DNA from: Bacilli bacterium
GTDB taxonomy: Bacteria > Bacillota_I > Bacilli_A > RFN20 > CAG-826
NCBI GenBank assembly: GCA_017534425.1
Contig: JAFXWB010000008.1
Location: 1-53,794, forward strand
Direction of reading: 5' to 3'
Length of the DNA: 53,794 nucleotides
In this document: one piece after another, positions 8,161 through 16,690 of the stretch
Layout of the letters: each line of letters begins with the position of its first letter
Position numbering within the stretch: position 1 is the first letter of the stretch
Program-made: the position numbers and the translations under genes
Notes under the pieces: model-generated
The model's input: only the letters and a program-made list of their open reading frames with translations
The model's database searches: none
What the model was told of the DNA's origin: nothing

Positions 8161-8458
8161 ATGCAATAATCCCGTGTTCTGTATAAACATATGGGATATG
8201 TCTTCTCCCACCATAACTTGAAATCACATTTTGTGATGTCAAAATTTTAAATTCAAAAAAATTTAGTTTAAAACAAAAATCTTCCGGGAACCTGGAAATG
8301 TTTCTTTTCATTTGTTGATTTAATTGCCTTGTTTCAACTTCAAATAGTTTAGCAAGATCGCTATCAAGCATTACTTGCTTTCCTCTAAACTCATAAATAA
8401 GTTCTTTAATTTCAATTTCTTCTTTGGTGTTTAATAATTCTTCAAGTGCATTAGACAT
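8138..8458 (-). pseudogene. 3'-truncated ORF6N-domain gene (relic)
   Basis: Starts at ATG 8458 with a strong AAGGAGG upstream. It encodes an ORF6N/KilA-type DNA-binding domain: IYEFRGKQVMLDSDLAKLFE, VETRQLNQQMKRNISRFPED and GGRRHIPYVYTEHGIIAL. Normal members continue for 60-150 residues after TE-x-G-x-x-x-L, but this one stops seven codons later in unrelated sequence. The break coincides with the truncated start of the DUF2442-HTH gene. A single deletion joining two genes explains both ends. ORF6N proteins are found on phages and mobile islands. Confidence 0.65.
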
Positions 8459-8629
8459 ATATAAAAAAATACCTCCTTGAAGGGTTTGAATATATCCTTT
8501 CACTATATATATCCGGGTAATTTTTGATTTTCGGCTAAATTGTTTTTCTGATTTATTAATAAATCACTTTTTGATAGGTTATAAGCAGGTGAAAATTTGT
8601 CACCAACTCATATAACTCACGTGTATCTT

Positions 8630-8668
8630 TATATAAAAAAACTCCCTAACGGTTAAATTAGAGAGTTT
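8630..8668 (-). terminator. terminator of the leucine-rich-repeat gene
   Basis: On the minus strand, AACTCTCTAA pairs with TTAGGGAGTT (10 base pairs with one GU) around an 8-base loop, followed by a T-run. It follows the stop at 8688. Its right half is nearly identical to the terminator at 10341-10374. Confidence 0.85.
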
Positions 8669-8687
8669 TGCTTTATAAGTAATTTAA

Positions 8688-10214
8688 TTACCAAATGGCT
8701 GGTTCATCTGCAACATAGTGCCAGAAACCATCAATGTCAGTTGGAGCAGGATTTACTGGGGAATTTTCTGAGAACAAATAGAATTTAACATTTGCGCCAT
8801 AAGTTAGATTCTTTGATTCGGCCCAATCTTCACCCCAATTATCTGGGATTTCTTTTGCTTCAAAGAATACTCTAGCATTTCCGTTCATTTGGCCAAGACC
8901 ACGATCAAGAATAATTGTATCATCGTGAAGAATCATATCGCCTTTATAGCCACGGAATGGATTCCAGTTTAAAGTTACTACACCTGCGCCATTGAAATAG
9001 ATATTTGTAATGGAGCTATCATCATTATCATTTCCAAAAGCATAGCTATCAATAAATAACTCATCTGGATTATTGAAAATTAATGTTTTTAAATTAATTG
9101 TATTTTGGCAGCTATATTCATGAACTTTATAAACATCAGTTGGGACATTAAATGTTGGGTAAACAGAAGCAGCTGGGTAATGAATTAATTCAGCACCATA
9201 ATATTCATCATTTCTATATAAAACACCATCAAGTGCTTTGTAATTTCCTCCTGAATAATCATCTTCAATATCAATTGAAGTTAAGGATTGAGTATTATGC
9301 AAAGCATATGATGCTTCAATATAATCTAGTCTCTTTGGAAGTACTAAAGATGTAATAGCAGTGTCTCTAAATGCAGCATCATAAATTGATAAGTCTTCAG
9401 TTCCGCCACTTGCAAATGTAACTGAAGTTAAATTTGTGCAGCCATCAAAAGCATTACAACCAATTGCTTCAATTGTGTTAGGAATATTAATTGAATGAAT
9501 AGTGGTTTCACTACTAAATGCATATGCGAGAATATCAGTTACAGGATAACCATCAATATAATCAACTAAGACAACGTCAGAAACTGGAGTACTATCGAAG
9601 CCTTGAACTAAATATTTATCTCCACTTCTAAAGTATTTAACATCATTAATAACTTTATATGGATTCTCATGTTCAACACATTCAGAAGGGTATGTGATGA
9701 CTACTTGAGATAAAAATACATCGTTCATTTGACCACTTTCAATTGAGAAATAATTTGGTTGAACTCCGTTTAATGTAAATTCATAACCTTCACCATCAAC
9801 TGTTGCAGTTTCGTAATCAACATAATGAACAACACCGCTTTGTCTAAAGCCATAACGAATAAGAACATTTTGATTTGCGCTTTTAACAAAGATGGATTCA
9901 ATACCACGAACTTCATTACCTAAGGTATTAAAGATCTTTCCATAGCCATTACCTTGTAAATAGACACCGCCTTCAGTAGCAGATACATTCTCAAAATTAA
10001 GTGTAACGTCATTCTTTAGTTGATCAGTTTTAACAACAAATGTACCTGTATCCCAAGATGTAGCGTCTGTAATATCTGCGGTATTAAAAGTAATAGAATA
10101 TGATCCACTAGCTTTTAAGGCTGATACTTTGTTTCTGCTACATAATATTGATGCAGCAGTTACACCTAATACAAGTGTTGATGCTAAAGAAATAATAAAA
10201 ACTTTCTTTTTCAT
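8688..10214 (-). CDS. secreted leucine-rich-repeat (BspA-like) protein
   Basis: A 508-residue secreted protein with a signal peptide (~residues 1-33, ending at Ala-Leu-Lys-Ala). Residues ~30-190 are a beta-rich region of unknown type. Residues ~200-430 carry BspA/TpLRR-style repeats (VTDILAYAFSSETTIHSINI, AIGCNAFDGCTNLTSVTF, AAFRDTAITSLVLPKRLDYI). The last ~60 residues are unassigned. There is no C-terminal membrane anchor or LPXTG motif, so it is probably released or wall-associated. BspA-type repeats often mediate host or matrix binding. The start has GGAGGAG upstream. Confidence 0.85.
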   Translation of the reverse strand: MKKKVFIISLASTLVLGVTAASILCSRNKVSALKASGSYSITFNTADITDATSWDTGTFVVKTDQLKNDVTLNFENVSATEGGVYLQGNGYGKIFNTLGNEVRGIESIFVKSANQNVLIRYGFRQSGVVHYVDYETATVDGEGYEFTLNGVQPNYFSIESGQMNDVFLSQVVITYPSECVEHENPYKVINDVKYFRSGDKYLVQGFDSTPVSDVVLVDYIDGYPVTDILAYAFSSETTIHSINIPNTIEAIGCNAFDGCTNLTSVTFASGGTEDLSIYDAAFRDTAITSLVLPKRLDYIEASYALHNTQSLTSIDIEDDYSGGNYKALDGVLYRNDEYYGAELIHYPAASVYPTFNVPTDVYKVHEYSCQNTINLKTLIFNNPDELFIDSYAFGNDNDDSSITNIYFNGAGVVTLNWNPFRGYKGDMILHDDTIILDRGLGQMNGNARVFFEAKEIPDNWGEDWAESKNLTYGANVKFYLFSENSPVNPAPTDIDGFWHYVADEPAIW

Positions 10215-10340
10215 TTTTTATTAACTCCTCCTTATATAACGACTTAAGGATAACCAGCAAGAGTTTGCTTTATATTCTTTAAATCCTTTTTATTATATAA
10301 AATGTTAGGTTAAAACAAAACATTAATATATTAAATAAAA

Positions 10341-10374
10341 AAGAACTCCTTAACGGTTAAATTAGAGAGTTCTT
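10341..10374 (-). terminator. terminator of the 61-residue gene
   Basis: Minus-strand hairpin AAGAACTC...GAGTTCTT with an internal GU and one mismatch, followed by TTTTTTATTT. It shares a 21-base identical block (10351-10371) with the terminator at 8647-8667. Confidence 0.8.
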
Positions 10375-10391
10375 GAGATTAATATAATTTA

Positions 10392-10577
10392 TTATCTTCC
10401 TTCAAAATAATTTTCAACTTCTCTAGCTTCGCCGTGGTCTAAAAGATATTGTTCACCATTAGTTAAATAAAGATAATATTGACCATCTGGTGTTTTTACC
10501 ATTTTTAAAATTTGTGGCAAGTTGATCCATACTTTTGAACCATCAGGCATTTTCTTTACGAATTTAAAACTTCTCAT
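10392..10577 (-). CDS. 61-residue protein, function unknown
   Basis: A small soluble protein with the segment MPDGSKVWINLPQILKMVK followed by a GQYYLYLTNGEQYLL strand pair. It has a GGGGAA ribosome site and its own intrinsic terminator, so it is probably a real gene. No signal peptide or cysteines. I do not recognise a family. Confidence 0.55.
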   Translation of the reverse strand: MRSFKFVKKMPDGSKVWINLPQILKMVKTPDGQYYLYLTNGEQYLLDHGEAREVENYFEGR

Positions 10578-10658
10578 GTTGATTCCCCTTTTTTATTAGT
10601 TTAGAAAAATATGATATTCGTTTCAATAATACATTTTAATGAAGTAAGATATATTTAT

Positions 10659-11201
10659 ATGAAACAAGTAAACTGTCCTAACTGTGGAGCCTCAATGGAA
10701 TTTGAGGACAATAGAGAATTTGCCTTTTGTTCTTTCTGCGGAACAAAAATAATGCTTAATGAAAAAGTAACTATTAGTAGAAAAGATGAAATCCAAAATC
10801 TCCTTAATAGAGCGTATGAATATGAAGAAAAACATGATTATCTTAAAGCAAAAGATTATTGTAATCGCGTTCTTGATATAGATTCTACAAATGAATACGC
10901 TCGTGCATTAGAAGAAAGATTACAAAATTCTGGTCCAATAAAAAATATTCACATTCAATATAAATCAGCTTTAGATGAAAAATTTAAGTTGAGAATTACT
11001 CTTGATGGATTTAATTGGATTGAAATACAGCCAAATGGAGAATATCAAATGCAACTTCCTCCTGGTAGGCATAACATTTTGTTAGCAGCAGGAAAGAAAC
11101 AAATAAAACAACGAGTTGAAGTATCAAATTCCAGAGATATTATTACAGTTACTTATAACTCTCTTAGTCGATTTAAACATTTTGTAACAGTTAATTATTA
11201 A
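10659..11201 (+). CDS. zinc-ribbon / TPR protein, function unknown
   Basis: A 180-residue cytoplasmic protein. An N-terminal zinc ribbon (CPNCGASMEF...FCSFCGTK) is followed by one or two TPR-like helices (AYEYEEKHDYLKAKDYCNRV). A C-terminal beta domain includes GEYQMQLPPGRHNILLAAGK, resembling a PEGA-type sandwich. The start at ATG 10659 is chosen because the zinc ribbon begins there; an ATG at 10611 would add 16 residues. No good Shine-Dalgarno is seen at either. Probably a regulatory or scaffold protein, but this is a guess. Confidence 0.65.
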   Translation: MKQVNCPNCGASMEFEDNREFAFCSFCGTKIMLNEKVTISRKDEIQNLLNRAYEYEEKHDYLKAKDYCNRVLDIDSTNEYARALEERLQNSGPIKNIHIQYKSALDEKFKLRITLDGFNWIEIQPNGEYQMQLPPGRHNILLAAGKKQIKQRVEVSNSRDIITVTYNSLSRFKHFVTVNY

Positions 11202-11205
11202 AAAC

Positions 11206-11237
11206 ACTACCCCTTCTACAAAACTGGAGGGGTTTTA
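11206..11237 (+). terminator. terminator of the zinc-ribbon gene
   Basis: ACCCCTTC pairs with GGAGGGGT around a 9-base loop, followed by TTTTAATT. Confidence 0.8.
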
Positions 11238-11242
11238 ATTAA

Positions 11243-11284
11243 CAAAAAAGAGCTTCCTAGATTCTAGTCTAAGAAGCTCTTGAA
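11243..11284 (-). terminator. orphan minus-strand terminator left of the insertion sequence
   Basis: AAGAGCTTC (11248-11256) pairs with GAAGCTCTT (11273-11281). The T-run is on the minus-strand side (TTTTTTG), so it terminates leftward transcription. The nearest leftward gene ends at 12866, on the far side of the insertion sequence. The terminator probably belonged to that surface-protein gene before the element inserted. Confidence 0.7.
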
Positions 11285-11295
11285 CTATATATTAG

Positions 11296-11318
11296 GGATA
11301 TTTGAAATTTGTTGTGGT
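11296..11318 (+). repeat. left terminal inverted repeat of the ISL3 element
   Basis: Matches the reverse complement of 12809-12831 at 20 of 23 positions, with the core TTTGAAATTTG and GTGGT blocks conserved. Confidence 0.85.
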
Positions 11319-11432
11319 CGCGCTTTTTTGGCTACCACATTAGATTTCAAGATTATACCACCTATTTAGTAAAAAAGTAAAAATCCTCACATATAATTTA
11401 GATGTTCAGTCAAATTATAAGGAGGAAGAACC

Positions 11433-12716
11433 ATGATTGATTCTGGTGATATTTTATCACTTTTAGGCATCCAACGTGAAAAAGTAGCTTTTATTGATGC
11501 CTGTCACATGAACGCTACTGAAGACAAAATAATAATTTCTTTGATCGACAATCGTGATACATGTCCATATTGTAGATCCAAAAACATTGCGATTCACGGG
11601 TATTACAAAGTAAATATTAATAATTCAATCATTAAGACGCGGCTTTTACATGTTGAAATTGATATGAGGAGATACAAGTGTAAAGATTGCGGAAAAACTT
11701 TTAGGCAAAATTTTAATTTTTATAGTCCTGGCACTTCAATATCTACTGTTGCAAAAATATCAATTTTAGAAGCTCTTAAAGAAAACATTTCATACTCGTT
11801 TATTGCGCGCCAGTACGGCGTTTCTACAAACACAGTTATTAATTACTTCGATGCTTTGCCACAACAGCCTCGCTTACAACTTGGGGAAGTTATTTGTGTC
11901 GATGAATTTCACTTTAACAATAGAGACAACCCTAAACTCAAATTCCCTTTTGTTATTTCTGATCCTTTTTCGTCAAAAATCATCGATATTATCGAATCTC
12001 GAAGATGGGATTACTTAAGAAATTATTTTTGCAAAATTTCTATTTTTGAGAGAAGCAAGGTTAAATATTTTGTGTCTGACATGAATGAGACATATCGTTC
12101 ATTAAAGAAGACATTTTTTAATGATTCCGTACATATTGTTGACCATTTTCATATAATGAAGATATTTAATAATGCAATCCAAAAAATAAGAACAAAAATT
12201 ATGAAAAAGCATAAGAATGAGGAAGAAACAAAAGAATATAGATTTCTCAAAAAACATTGGAAAATGTTCGTTTGTAATAGATCGCGTTTAAAAGATTTTA
12301 GGATTGTTATTAAAAGAACTGGATTTGTTTTTGATTGGCAAATTCTTGTCGATACAACATTAAGAAAATATCCGGAATTATACTATGCATACTGGTCAAG
12401 AGAAGAATTCAATCGTGATGTAACAAAATTGACCGGGTGGCTCGAGACTAAAAAATCGATTGATTACTTTATTCAGAAATTTGGACATTGCGAAATAGAA
12501 GAAATGCACGAAATAGCTCATACAATTTCAAATTGGTACGAAGAAATAATTAACGCATATTCAAAAACTACTTATGGATTTTTCCTATCAAACGCAGTTG
12601 CAGAAGCAAACAATGATAATATCCAAACTTTAGTTGATGTTTGCTATGGTCTTAACAACTTCAAGAGATCTAGAAACAGAATTTTATACATAAATAGAAA
12701 TAAAAAGGACATATAA
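11433..12716 (+). CDS. ISL3-family transposase
   Basis: A 427-residue transposase. The N-terminus has a CPYC...CKDC zinc-binding region (about residues 44-90), then an HTH, then the DDE RNase-H-like domain. The catalytic residues are visible: Asp157 in CVDEFHF, Asp216 in VSDMNETYR and Glu391 in NAVAEANNDNIQ. The DHFHIMKIFNNAI segment is also typical of ISL3. Length is close to other ISL3 transposases (~400-440). GGAGGAAGAACC precedes the ATG. No frameshift is seen, so it should be functional. Confidence 0.95.
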   Translation: MIDSGDILSLLGIQREKVAFIDACHMNATEDKIIISLIDNRDTCPYCRSKNIAIHGYYKVNINNSIIKTRLLHVEIDMRRYKCKDCGKTFRQNFNFYSPGTSISTVAKISILEALKENISYSFIARQYGVSTNTVINYFDALPQQPRLQLGEVICVDEFHFNNRDNPKLKFPFVISDPFSSKIIDIIESRRWDYLRNYFCKISIFERSKVKYFVSDMNETYRSLKKTFFNDSVHIVDHFHIMKIFNNAIQKIRTKIMKKHKNEEETKEYRFLKKHWKMFVCNRSRLKDFRIVIKRTGFVFDWQILVDTTLRKYPELYYAYWSREEFNRDVTKLTGWLETKKSIDYFIQKFGHCEIEEMHEIAHTISNWYEEIINAYSKTTYGFFLSNAVAEANNDNIQTLVDVCYGLNNFKRSRNRILYINRNKKDI

Positions 12717-12750
12717 AAAAGAGGGAATCTCTATTCGAGAACCCCTCTTG
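12713..12750 (-). terminator. IS-borne terminator against incoming antisense transcription
   Basis: AAGAGGG (12719-12725) pairs with CCCTCTT (12743-12749), with an inner TCTC/GAGA stem. The T-run is on the minus side (TTTTTTATATG). It would stop leftward transcripts entering the element from the surface-protein gene, just after the transposase stop codon. Confidence 0.75.
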
Positions 12751-12808
12751 AAGACCACAATGAATTTCAAGATTTTATGAGGCTGTTTTTTTGGTCAAAC
12801 CACATAAA

Positions 12809-12831
12809 ACCACATCAAATTTCAAAGAGCC
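12809..12831 (-). repeat. right terminal inverted repeat of the ISL3 element
   Basis: Right end of the element, ending ...AAAGAGCC, complementary to the left repeat. The sequence immediately outside (12832-12865) is the short remainder downstream of the surface-protein stop codon. Confidence 0.85.
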
Positions 12832-12865
12832 TAAATTATAAAGATTGCTATGTATTAGTTAGCGA

Positions 12866-15202
12866 TTAATGTAATTTGCGTTTCTTAATGAATAAGATTC
12901 CGCTAACTGTTGTTAAGCTAATAACTGAAACGATTGCAATAATGATAATTGTATTGGATCCATTTCCTCTACTAGCAAATCCGACGTTTGCATTTTGTGT
13001 AAATGTTCCGCTTGTTGCATCGAATGTTTCGTTATTTGCGGCTGCCCATGCAGCTAATCTTGCTCTAGCACTACCATAAGAAACGTGAGTATTGAAGAGC
13101 TCTTTCTCGTCTGGATTTAAAGCTTGGTAAGCGGCTTTTGCACTAGCATAATGAGTTGTACATTGACCACCAGAGGTGTAGTCATACATCTTTAAGCTTG
13201 AGTAAACGAGTTCGTTTAATGCTTGGTTATATTCAAGGTAATTAGCATGACAATTTGACATGAAGAATGTGCCTTTGAAATTCCATAAAACGAAGCAGAA
13301 TCCCATTACATCACTATATGCAAGGTTGAAGTTAAGAGTATGTAAACAACCATCATTAACTAATGTTAAATCGTAGTCAAAGTACATATTGCTGCCGTTA
13401 TGGCATAAGACTTGAAGTGTGAATTTATTTGTTTGATTTCCTAAAGGAGCTACATAATAGCCATCAGCTGTTAATGAATGGTTACGACCTGTTTCGGTTG
13501 CTGTACCTTCATCATCAAGAATGTAATCAAATGAGAATGAAGTCATAGCATAACCTTTAGTTTCTGATTTATAACCATTATCTGGTAAATAAACACGGAA
13601 CTCACCATGTGTTGCTTCATTTGAATTTGTGAAATAAACACCAGTATGACCAGACATATCTTTCTTGTAAATAAGATCATCTGCTCCTTGGTCAAATTCT
13701 TTAACACAATGTTTATCGTGCGCAGGATTCCATTTACCAATATTAGCTAGTAAATTGCCACTTTCTAATTCACTCTCAGTAGAATTTTCTAAAAGCGCAA
13801 TATCATAGTCAGCCCAATCGGTACCATCAAATTTGAAAGCAGATTTAGCAAGAGCAATTCTAATAACTTTATAAACTCCGTCACCAAGATCATGAACAAA
13901 TTTAAATGAACCACCAATGGTTAAAATATCGCCCTGAGCTGGAATAATACTTAAATCAGCTAGTCCTAAATACCATTCGCAGGTACCATCTTTCTTGAAA
14001 TAGTTATCTGCAGCATATGCTTTTGGAACTCCGTTATATGAAATGTTACTTGCAACATAAGCTTTACCATGATCACTCCAGCTATTAAAAGTTGGGTCTA
14101 AATCATAACTGGTAGTTAAATACATTGCATTATTGCTTCCAGCACGATCATAATGTAAACGTTCAGTTCCAAACACCTGGGAAGTTTTATTTGTTAAATT
14201 AATATCAGTATCTCCGTAATCGATACCTACACGTGTTGTTAATGGTGTGGCGTCAAGAGCCCAACTTAAACTTTTTGCCAAGATTCCATCATATCTTACA
14301 AAAATATTGTAATTTGCAGAATTTTTAATCTTTGCAATACCAAATTCGAGAGTGTGCTCTGAGCCTGGTTGTAAGCTGACATTAATATCACCAGTAGTTT
14401 GTTGAGGAGCGTCATTGATACATTCAGATAATTTAATAACTCCTTCAGGTCCCCAAGTATTATTTGCTACGAAAGCAAGAGTGTGACCTCCTCCCCAAGA
14501 ACTGTTAGAACCAACACGAATCGTTAATGTGGCAGTAGCATCATCAAGTGCTTCGTATCCAAATCTAAAGGCAAAACTTCCAGTATCGTTTGTAATTGGG
14601 AAACCATTATTATACAAATTGTCTTTCCAATAACCAGTTTCTGTGCTAATTGTGGTGCCCATAAAATCAGACATACCTGCATCTAACAAAGAAACAACAT
14701 CATATTCTTCGATATCAAACTTTTCAAACCAATTTAAACCGGACCACAATCTTTGGAAGGAAGGAGAAACCGAGAATGTGTAATCTCCAGTACTGCTTCG
14801 CCAATTGCCAGTTATTGTTAGTGTAACATCGATATCTGAAACAGAAAGTGTGTGTCCAGCATCAGCTAAAGATAAATAATATTCAGTTTCGCTGGTTTTT
14901 TTCATTACAGCATAACCAATATCCACGCCATTAAGGTACACACAACCTTCGTTATTTACTGGATAATAAGCGATTGACCAATCACCAGCAAATGGGAGAT
15001 CGTTTGCAACTGCGTTGAGGTATAAACCATTTTGAGGAGCCCCATCGACGTGGTCAAAGGAAAACTCGACTGCGCCAACATCAGTTGCGGCTTGTGCCTC
15101 TTCTGCAAGCGCTTTCTTTTTGCCGTTTAAAGCGGCTACACTACCGCCAGCAACGAGAAAAGTGCAAACCAAAAAAGGGATAAATTTTCTAATTTTTATC
15201 AT
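12866..15202 (-). CDS. large membrane-anchored surface protein, function unknown
   Basis: A 778-residue exported protein with a signal peptide (~residues 5-34) and a C-terminal anchor: a transmembrane helix (NTIIIIAIVSVISLTTVSGI) plus the basic tail KKRKLH. No LPXTG motif is seen. The extracellular part is beta-rich and has at least two related modules of the type YYLSLAD...DVTLTITG (~residues 115-160) and WYLGLAD...DILTIGG (~residues 410-445). A helical segment (AKAAYQALNPDEKELFNTHV) precedes the anchor. GGAGGACG precedes the ATG. No enzyme motif is recognised. Its terminator appears to have been displaced by the ISL3 insertion. Confidence 0.75.
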   Translation of the reverse strand: MIKIRKFIPFLVCTFLVAGGSVAALNGKKKALAEEAQAATDVGAVEFSFDHVDGAPQNGLYLNAVANDLPFAGDWSIAYYPVNNEGCVYLNGVDIGYAVMKKTSETEYYLSLADAGHTLSVSDIDVTLTITGNWRSSTGDYTFSVSPSFQRLWSGLNWFEKFDIEEYDVVSLLDAGMSDFMGTTISTETGYWKDNLYNNGFPITNDTGSFAFRFGYEALDDATATLTIRVGSNSSWGGGHTLAFVANNTWGPEGVIKLSECINDAPQQTTGDINVSLQPGSEHTLEFGIAKIKNSANYNIFVRYDGILAKSLSWALDATPLTTRVGIDYGDTDINLTNKTSQVFGTERLHYDRAGSNNAMYLTTSYDLDPTFNSWSDHGKAYVASNISYNGVPKAYAADNYFKKDGTCEWYLGLADLSIIPAQGDILTIGGSFKFVHDLGDGVYKVIRIALAKSAFKFDGTDWADYDIALLENSTESELESGNLLANIGKWNPAHDKHCVKEFDQGADDLIYKKDMSGHTGVYFTNSNEATHGEFRVYLPDNGYKSETKGYAMTSFSFDYILDDEGTATETGRNHSLTADGYYVAPLGNQTNKFTLQVLCHNGSNMYFDYDLTLVNDGCLHTLNFNLAYSDVMGFCFVLWNFKGTFFMSNCHANYLEYNQALNELVYSSLKMYDYTSGGQCTTHYASAKAAYQALNPDEKELFNTHVSYGSARARLAAWAAANNETFDATSGTFTQNANVGFASRGNGSNTIIIIAIVSVISLTTVSGILFIKKRKLH

Positions 15203-15295
15203 GTTATCGTCCTCCGAATAACTTTTGCATATTTAAATTTTACTAACTTGTATCTTATTAATTACGACATTTTATTACCATGTTTTTGTAATATC

Positions 15296-15324
15296 TTGAC
15301 CGTACATATAAATTTTAATTTAAT
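15296..15324 (+). promoter_or_regulatory. promoter of the AraC-family gene
   Basis: TTGACC at 15296-15301, a 17-base spacer and TTTAAT at 15319-15324. It lies in the divergent region between the surface-protein gene and the AraC regulator, so the regulator may control its neighbour. Confidence 0.45.
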
Positions 15325-15364
15325 TATTTTTTGAACGATATTATTTGTAAATTCTTAACTATTT

Positions 15365-16354
15365 ATGGAAAATATTAACATGAGCAAAAAAGAAAAATAC
15401 ACGTTAATTTCGTACAGAAATAATGAAACAACTCATCCAGAGTATATGGAGTTAAAAAGAGAAATCAACGTCGAAGATCTTGTAACTTTTTACTATTATT
15501 TCCTTTATCCAAATCATATATATGAAGGAGAATCCCATAACTATTATGAGTTTTTCGTTTGTTTAGGTGGAAAAGCTCGAGTTGTATTTGATGATCAAGT
15601 CGTGTTTTTGAACGAAAGAGAATTCATCATTACTCCTCCAAATCTTAAACATAGCCACATGCCTGAAAAGACCTTCTTATCAAGCGTATCAATCAGTTTT
15701 TCAGCATCTGGATTAAAAGACTCTGTTATTTGTAACAAAGTCGGACATATCAACGATGATGAACTTAATATTCTTAACCTTCTTATTAATGAATATATCA
15801 ATAACTTTGATTATCAAGGTCAATATGAACAACCATATGTCAAAAAGGTTGATTTAAAAAATGAATATGCATACAAACAAGTCTTTAAATGTTCTTTAGA
15901 GGTGTTGTTGGTGTTAATCACTAGAAAATTCCTAAACGATCAAACAGAACAAAAAGTAAATATTTTGAAAGAACAAAAGGAAAGCGAAAACGAAATTATT
16001 AAATACATAAAAGAGCATTACAAAGAAAAAATCCTTCTAGAAGACGTCGCAAAAAAATTCAACTATTCAGTAGGACATTTATGTAGAAAATTTAAGAAAG
16101 ACACCGGAGACACTTTGGTTGATTACATTACAAAATATCGTATTAGTGTCGCCATGAGGTTACTTTTTGAAAGAAAAGACTTAAATATAGAAGAAGTCGC
16201 ATTTGAAGTGGGCTTTAATGATGTCCAATATTTCACAAAATCATTTAAAAAATGTGTTGGTACCACTCCAGGAAAATATCGTGTTGAAGTACTAAATACA
16301 TCTGCACTTCATGCTCAAGATGTTATTTATGACATTATCAAAAACATCAAATAA
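15365..16354 (+). CDS. AraC-family regulator with N-terminal cupin
   Basis: A 329-residue regulator. Residues ~45-110 form a cupin-type sensor (SHNYYEFFVCLGGKARVVFD...NEREFIITPPNLKHSH). Residues ~205-305 form the double-HTH AraC domain (ILLEDVAKKFNYSVGHLCRK and IEEVAFEVGFNDVQYFTKSF). Such proteins usually sense a sugar or small metabolite and activate nearby genes. The ligand cannot be told from sequence. It is divergent from the 778-residue surface protein and followed by its own terminator. The start could be ATG 15365 or ATG 15380; neither has a clear Shine-Dalgarno. Confidence 0.9.
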   Translation: MENINMSKKEKYTLISYRNNETTHPEYMELKREINVEDLVTFYYYFLYPNHIYEGESHNYYEFFVCLGGKARVVFDDQVVFLNEREFIITPPNLKHSHMPEKTFLSSVSISFSASGLKDSVICNKVGHINDDELNILNLLINEYINNFDYQGQYEQPYVKKVDLKNEYAYKQVFKCSLEVLLVLITRKFLNDQTEQKVNILKEQKESENEIIKYIKEHYKEKILLEDVAKKFNYSVGHLCRKFKKDTGDTLVDYITKYRISVAMRLLFERKDLNIEEVAFEVGFNDVQYFTKSFKKCVGTTPGKYRVEVLNTSALHAQDVIYDIIKNIK

Positions 16355-16377
16355 TATTTACGAATCTTATTAAATTT

Positions 16378-16409
16378 TCGCGCCCATAAATTTATGTGGG
16401 CGCTTTTTA
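16378..16409 (+). terminator. terminator of the AraC-family gene
   Basis: GCGCCCA (16380-16386) pairs with TGGGCGC (16397-16403), followed by TTTTTA. Confidence 0.85.
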
Positions 16410-16459
16410 ATAGTAAAATAAATTTGATATACTGAATATGATGTTTACAAGGAAAAAAT

Positions 16460-16684
16460 ATGGAAGAATACATAAGAGATTTTAATACTCGCCAAATCAT
16501 GGGTATTTTAGAAACCAAACCAAACGGAGATGTTTATGCTATTTCTTTTACCACGAGACAAATCCTTGCGATTTATCGCAAACAATATGACGACACAATT
16601 GATTTCAATACAAGACAAGTTGTCGCAAAAGGAAATGTTGCCGTTTCATTTATCTACTCAGATTGGGCTAAACATAAAAGATAA
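16460..16684 (+). CDS. 74-residue TRQ-repeat protein, function unknown
   Basis: A small soluble protein built from three repeats of the motif F-x-T-R-Q-[IV]: DFNTRQIMGI (residues 7-16), FTTRQILAIY (30-39) and DFNTRQVVAK (48-57), spaced 22 and 19 residues. AAGGAAAA lies before the ATG. It is followed after 6 bases by the alpha/beta hydrolase gene, so the two form an operon. I do not recognise the family. The repeats suggest a small beta-repeat fold. Confidence 0.65.
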   Translation: MEEYIRDFNTRQIMGILETKPNGDVYAISFTTRQILAIYRKQYDDTIDFNTRQVVAKGNVAVSFIYSDWAKHKR

Positions 16685-16690
16685 TAATTT

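Larger units (their letters stand above)
11296..12831 (+). mobile_element. ISL3-family insertion sequence, complete
   Basis: A 1536-base element bounded by 23-base terminal inverted repeats at 11296-11318 and 12809-12831, which match at 20 of 23 positions. Each end also carries an inner inverted-orientation copy of the repeat (about 11333-11354 and 12754-12776). It encodes one intact transposase with all DDE residues. The 8-base flanks (TATATTAG and TAAATTAT) agree at only 6 of 8 positions. The ISL3 target duplication has therefore decayed or the boundaries are off by a base. The element looks complete and possibly active. Confidence 0.88.

Noticed and set aside
11288..12839. Perfect 8-base target duplication at the IS ends
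   Set aside because: The flanks agree at only 6 of 8 positions, so I do not claim an exact duplication.
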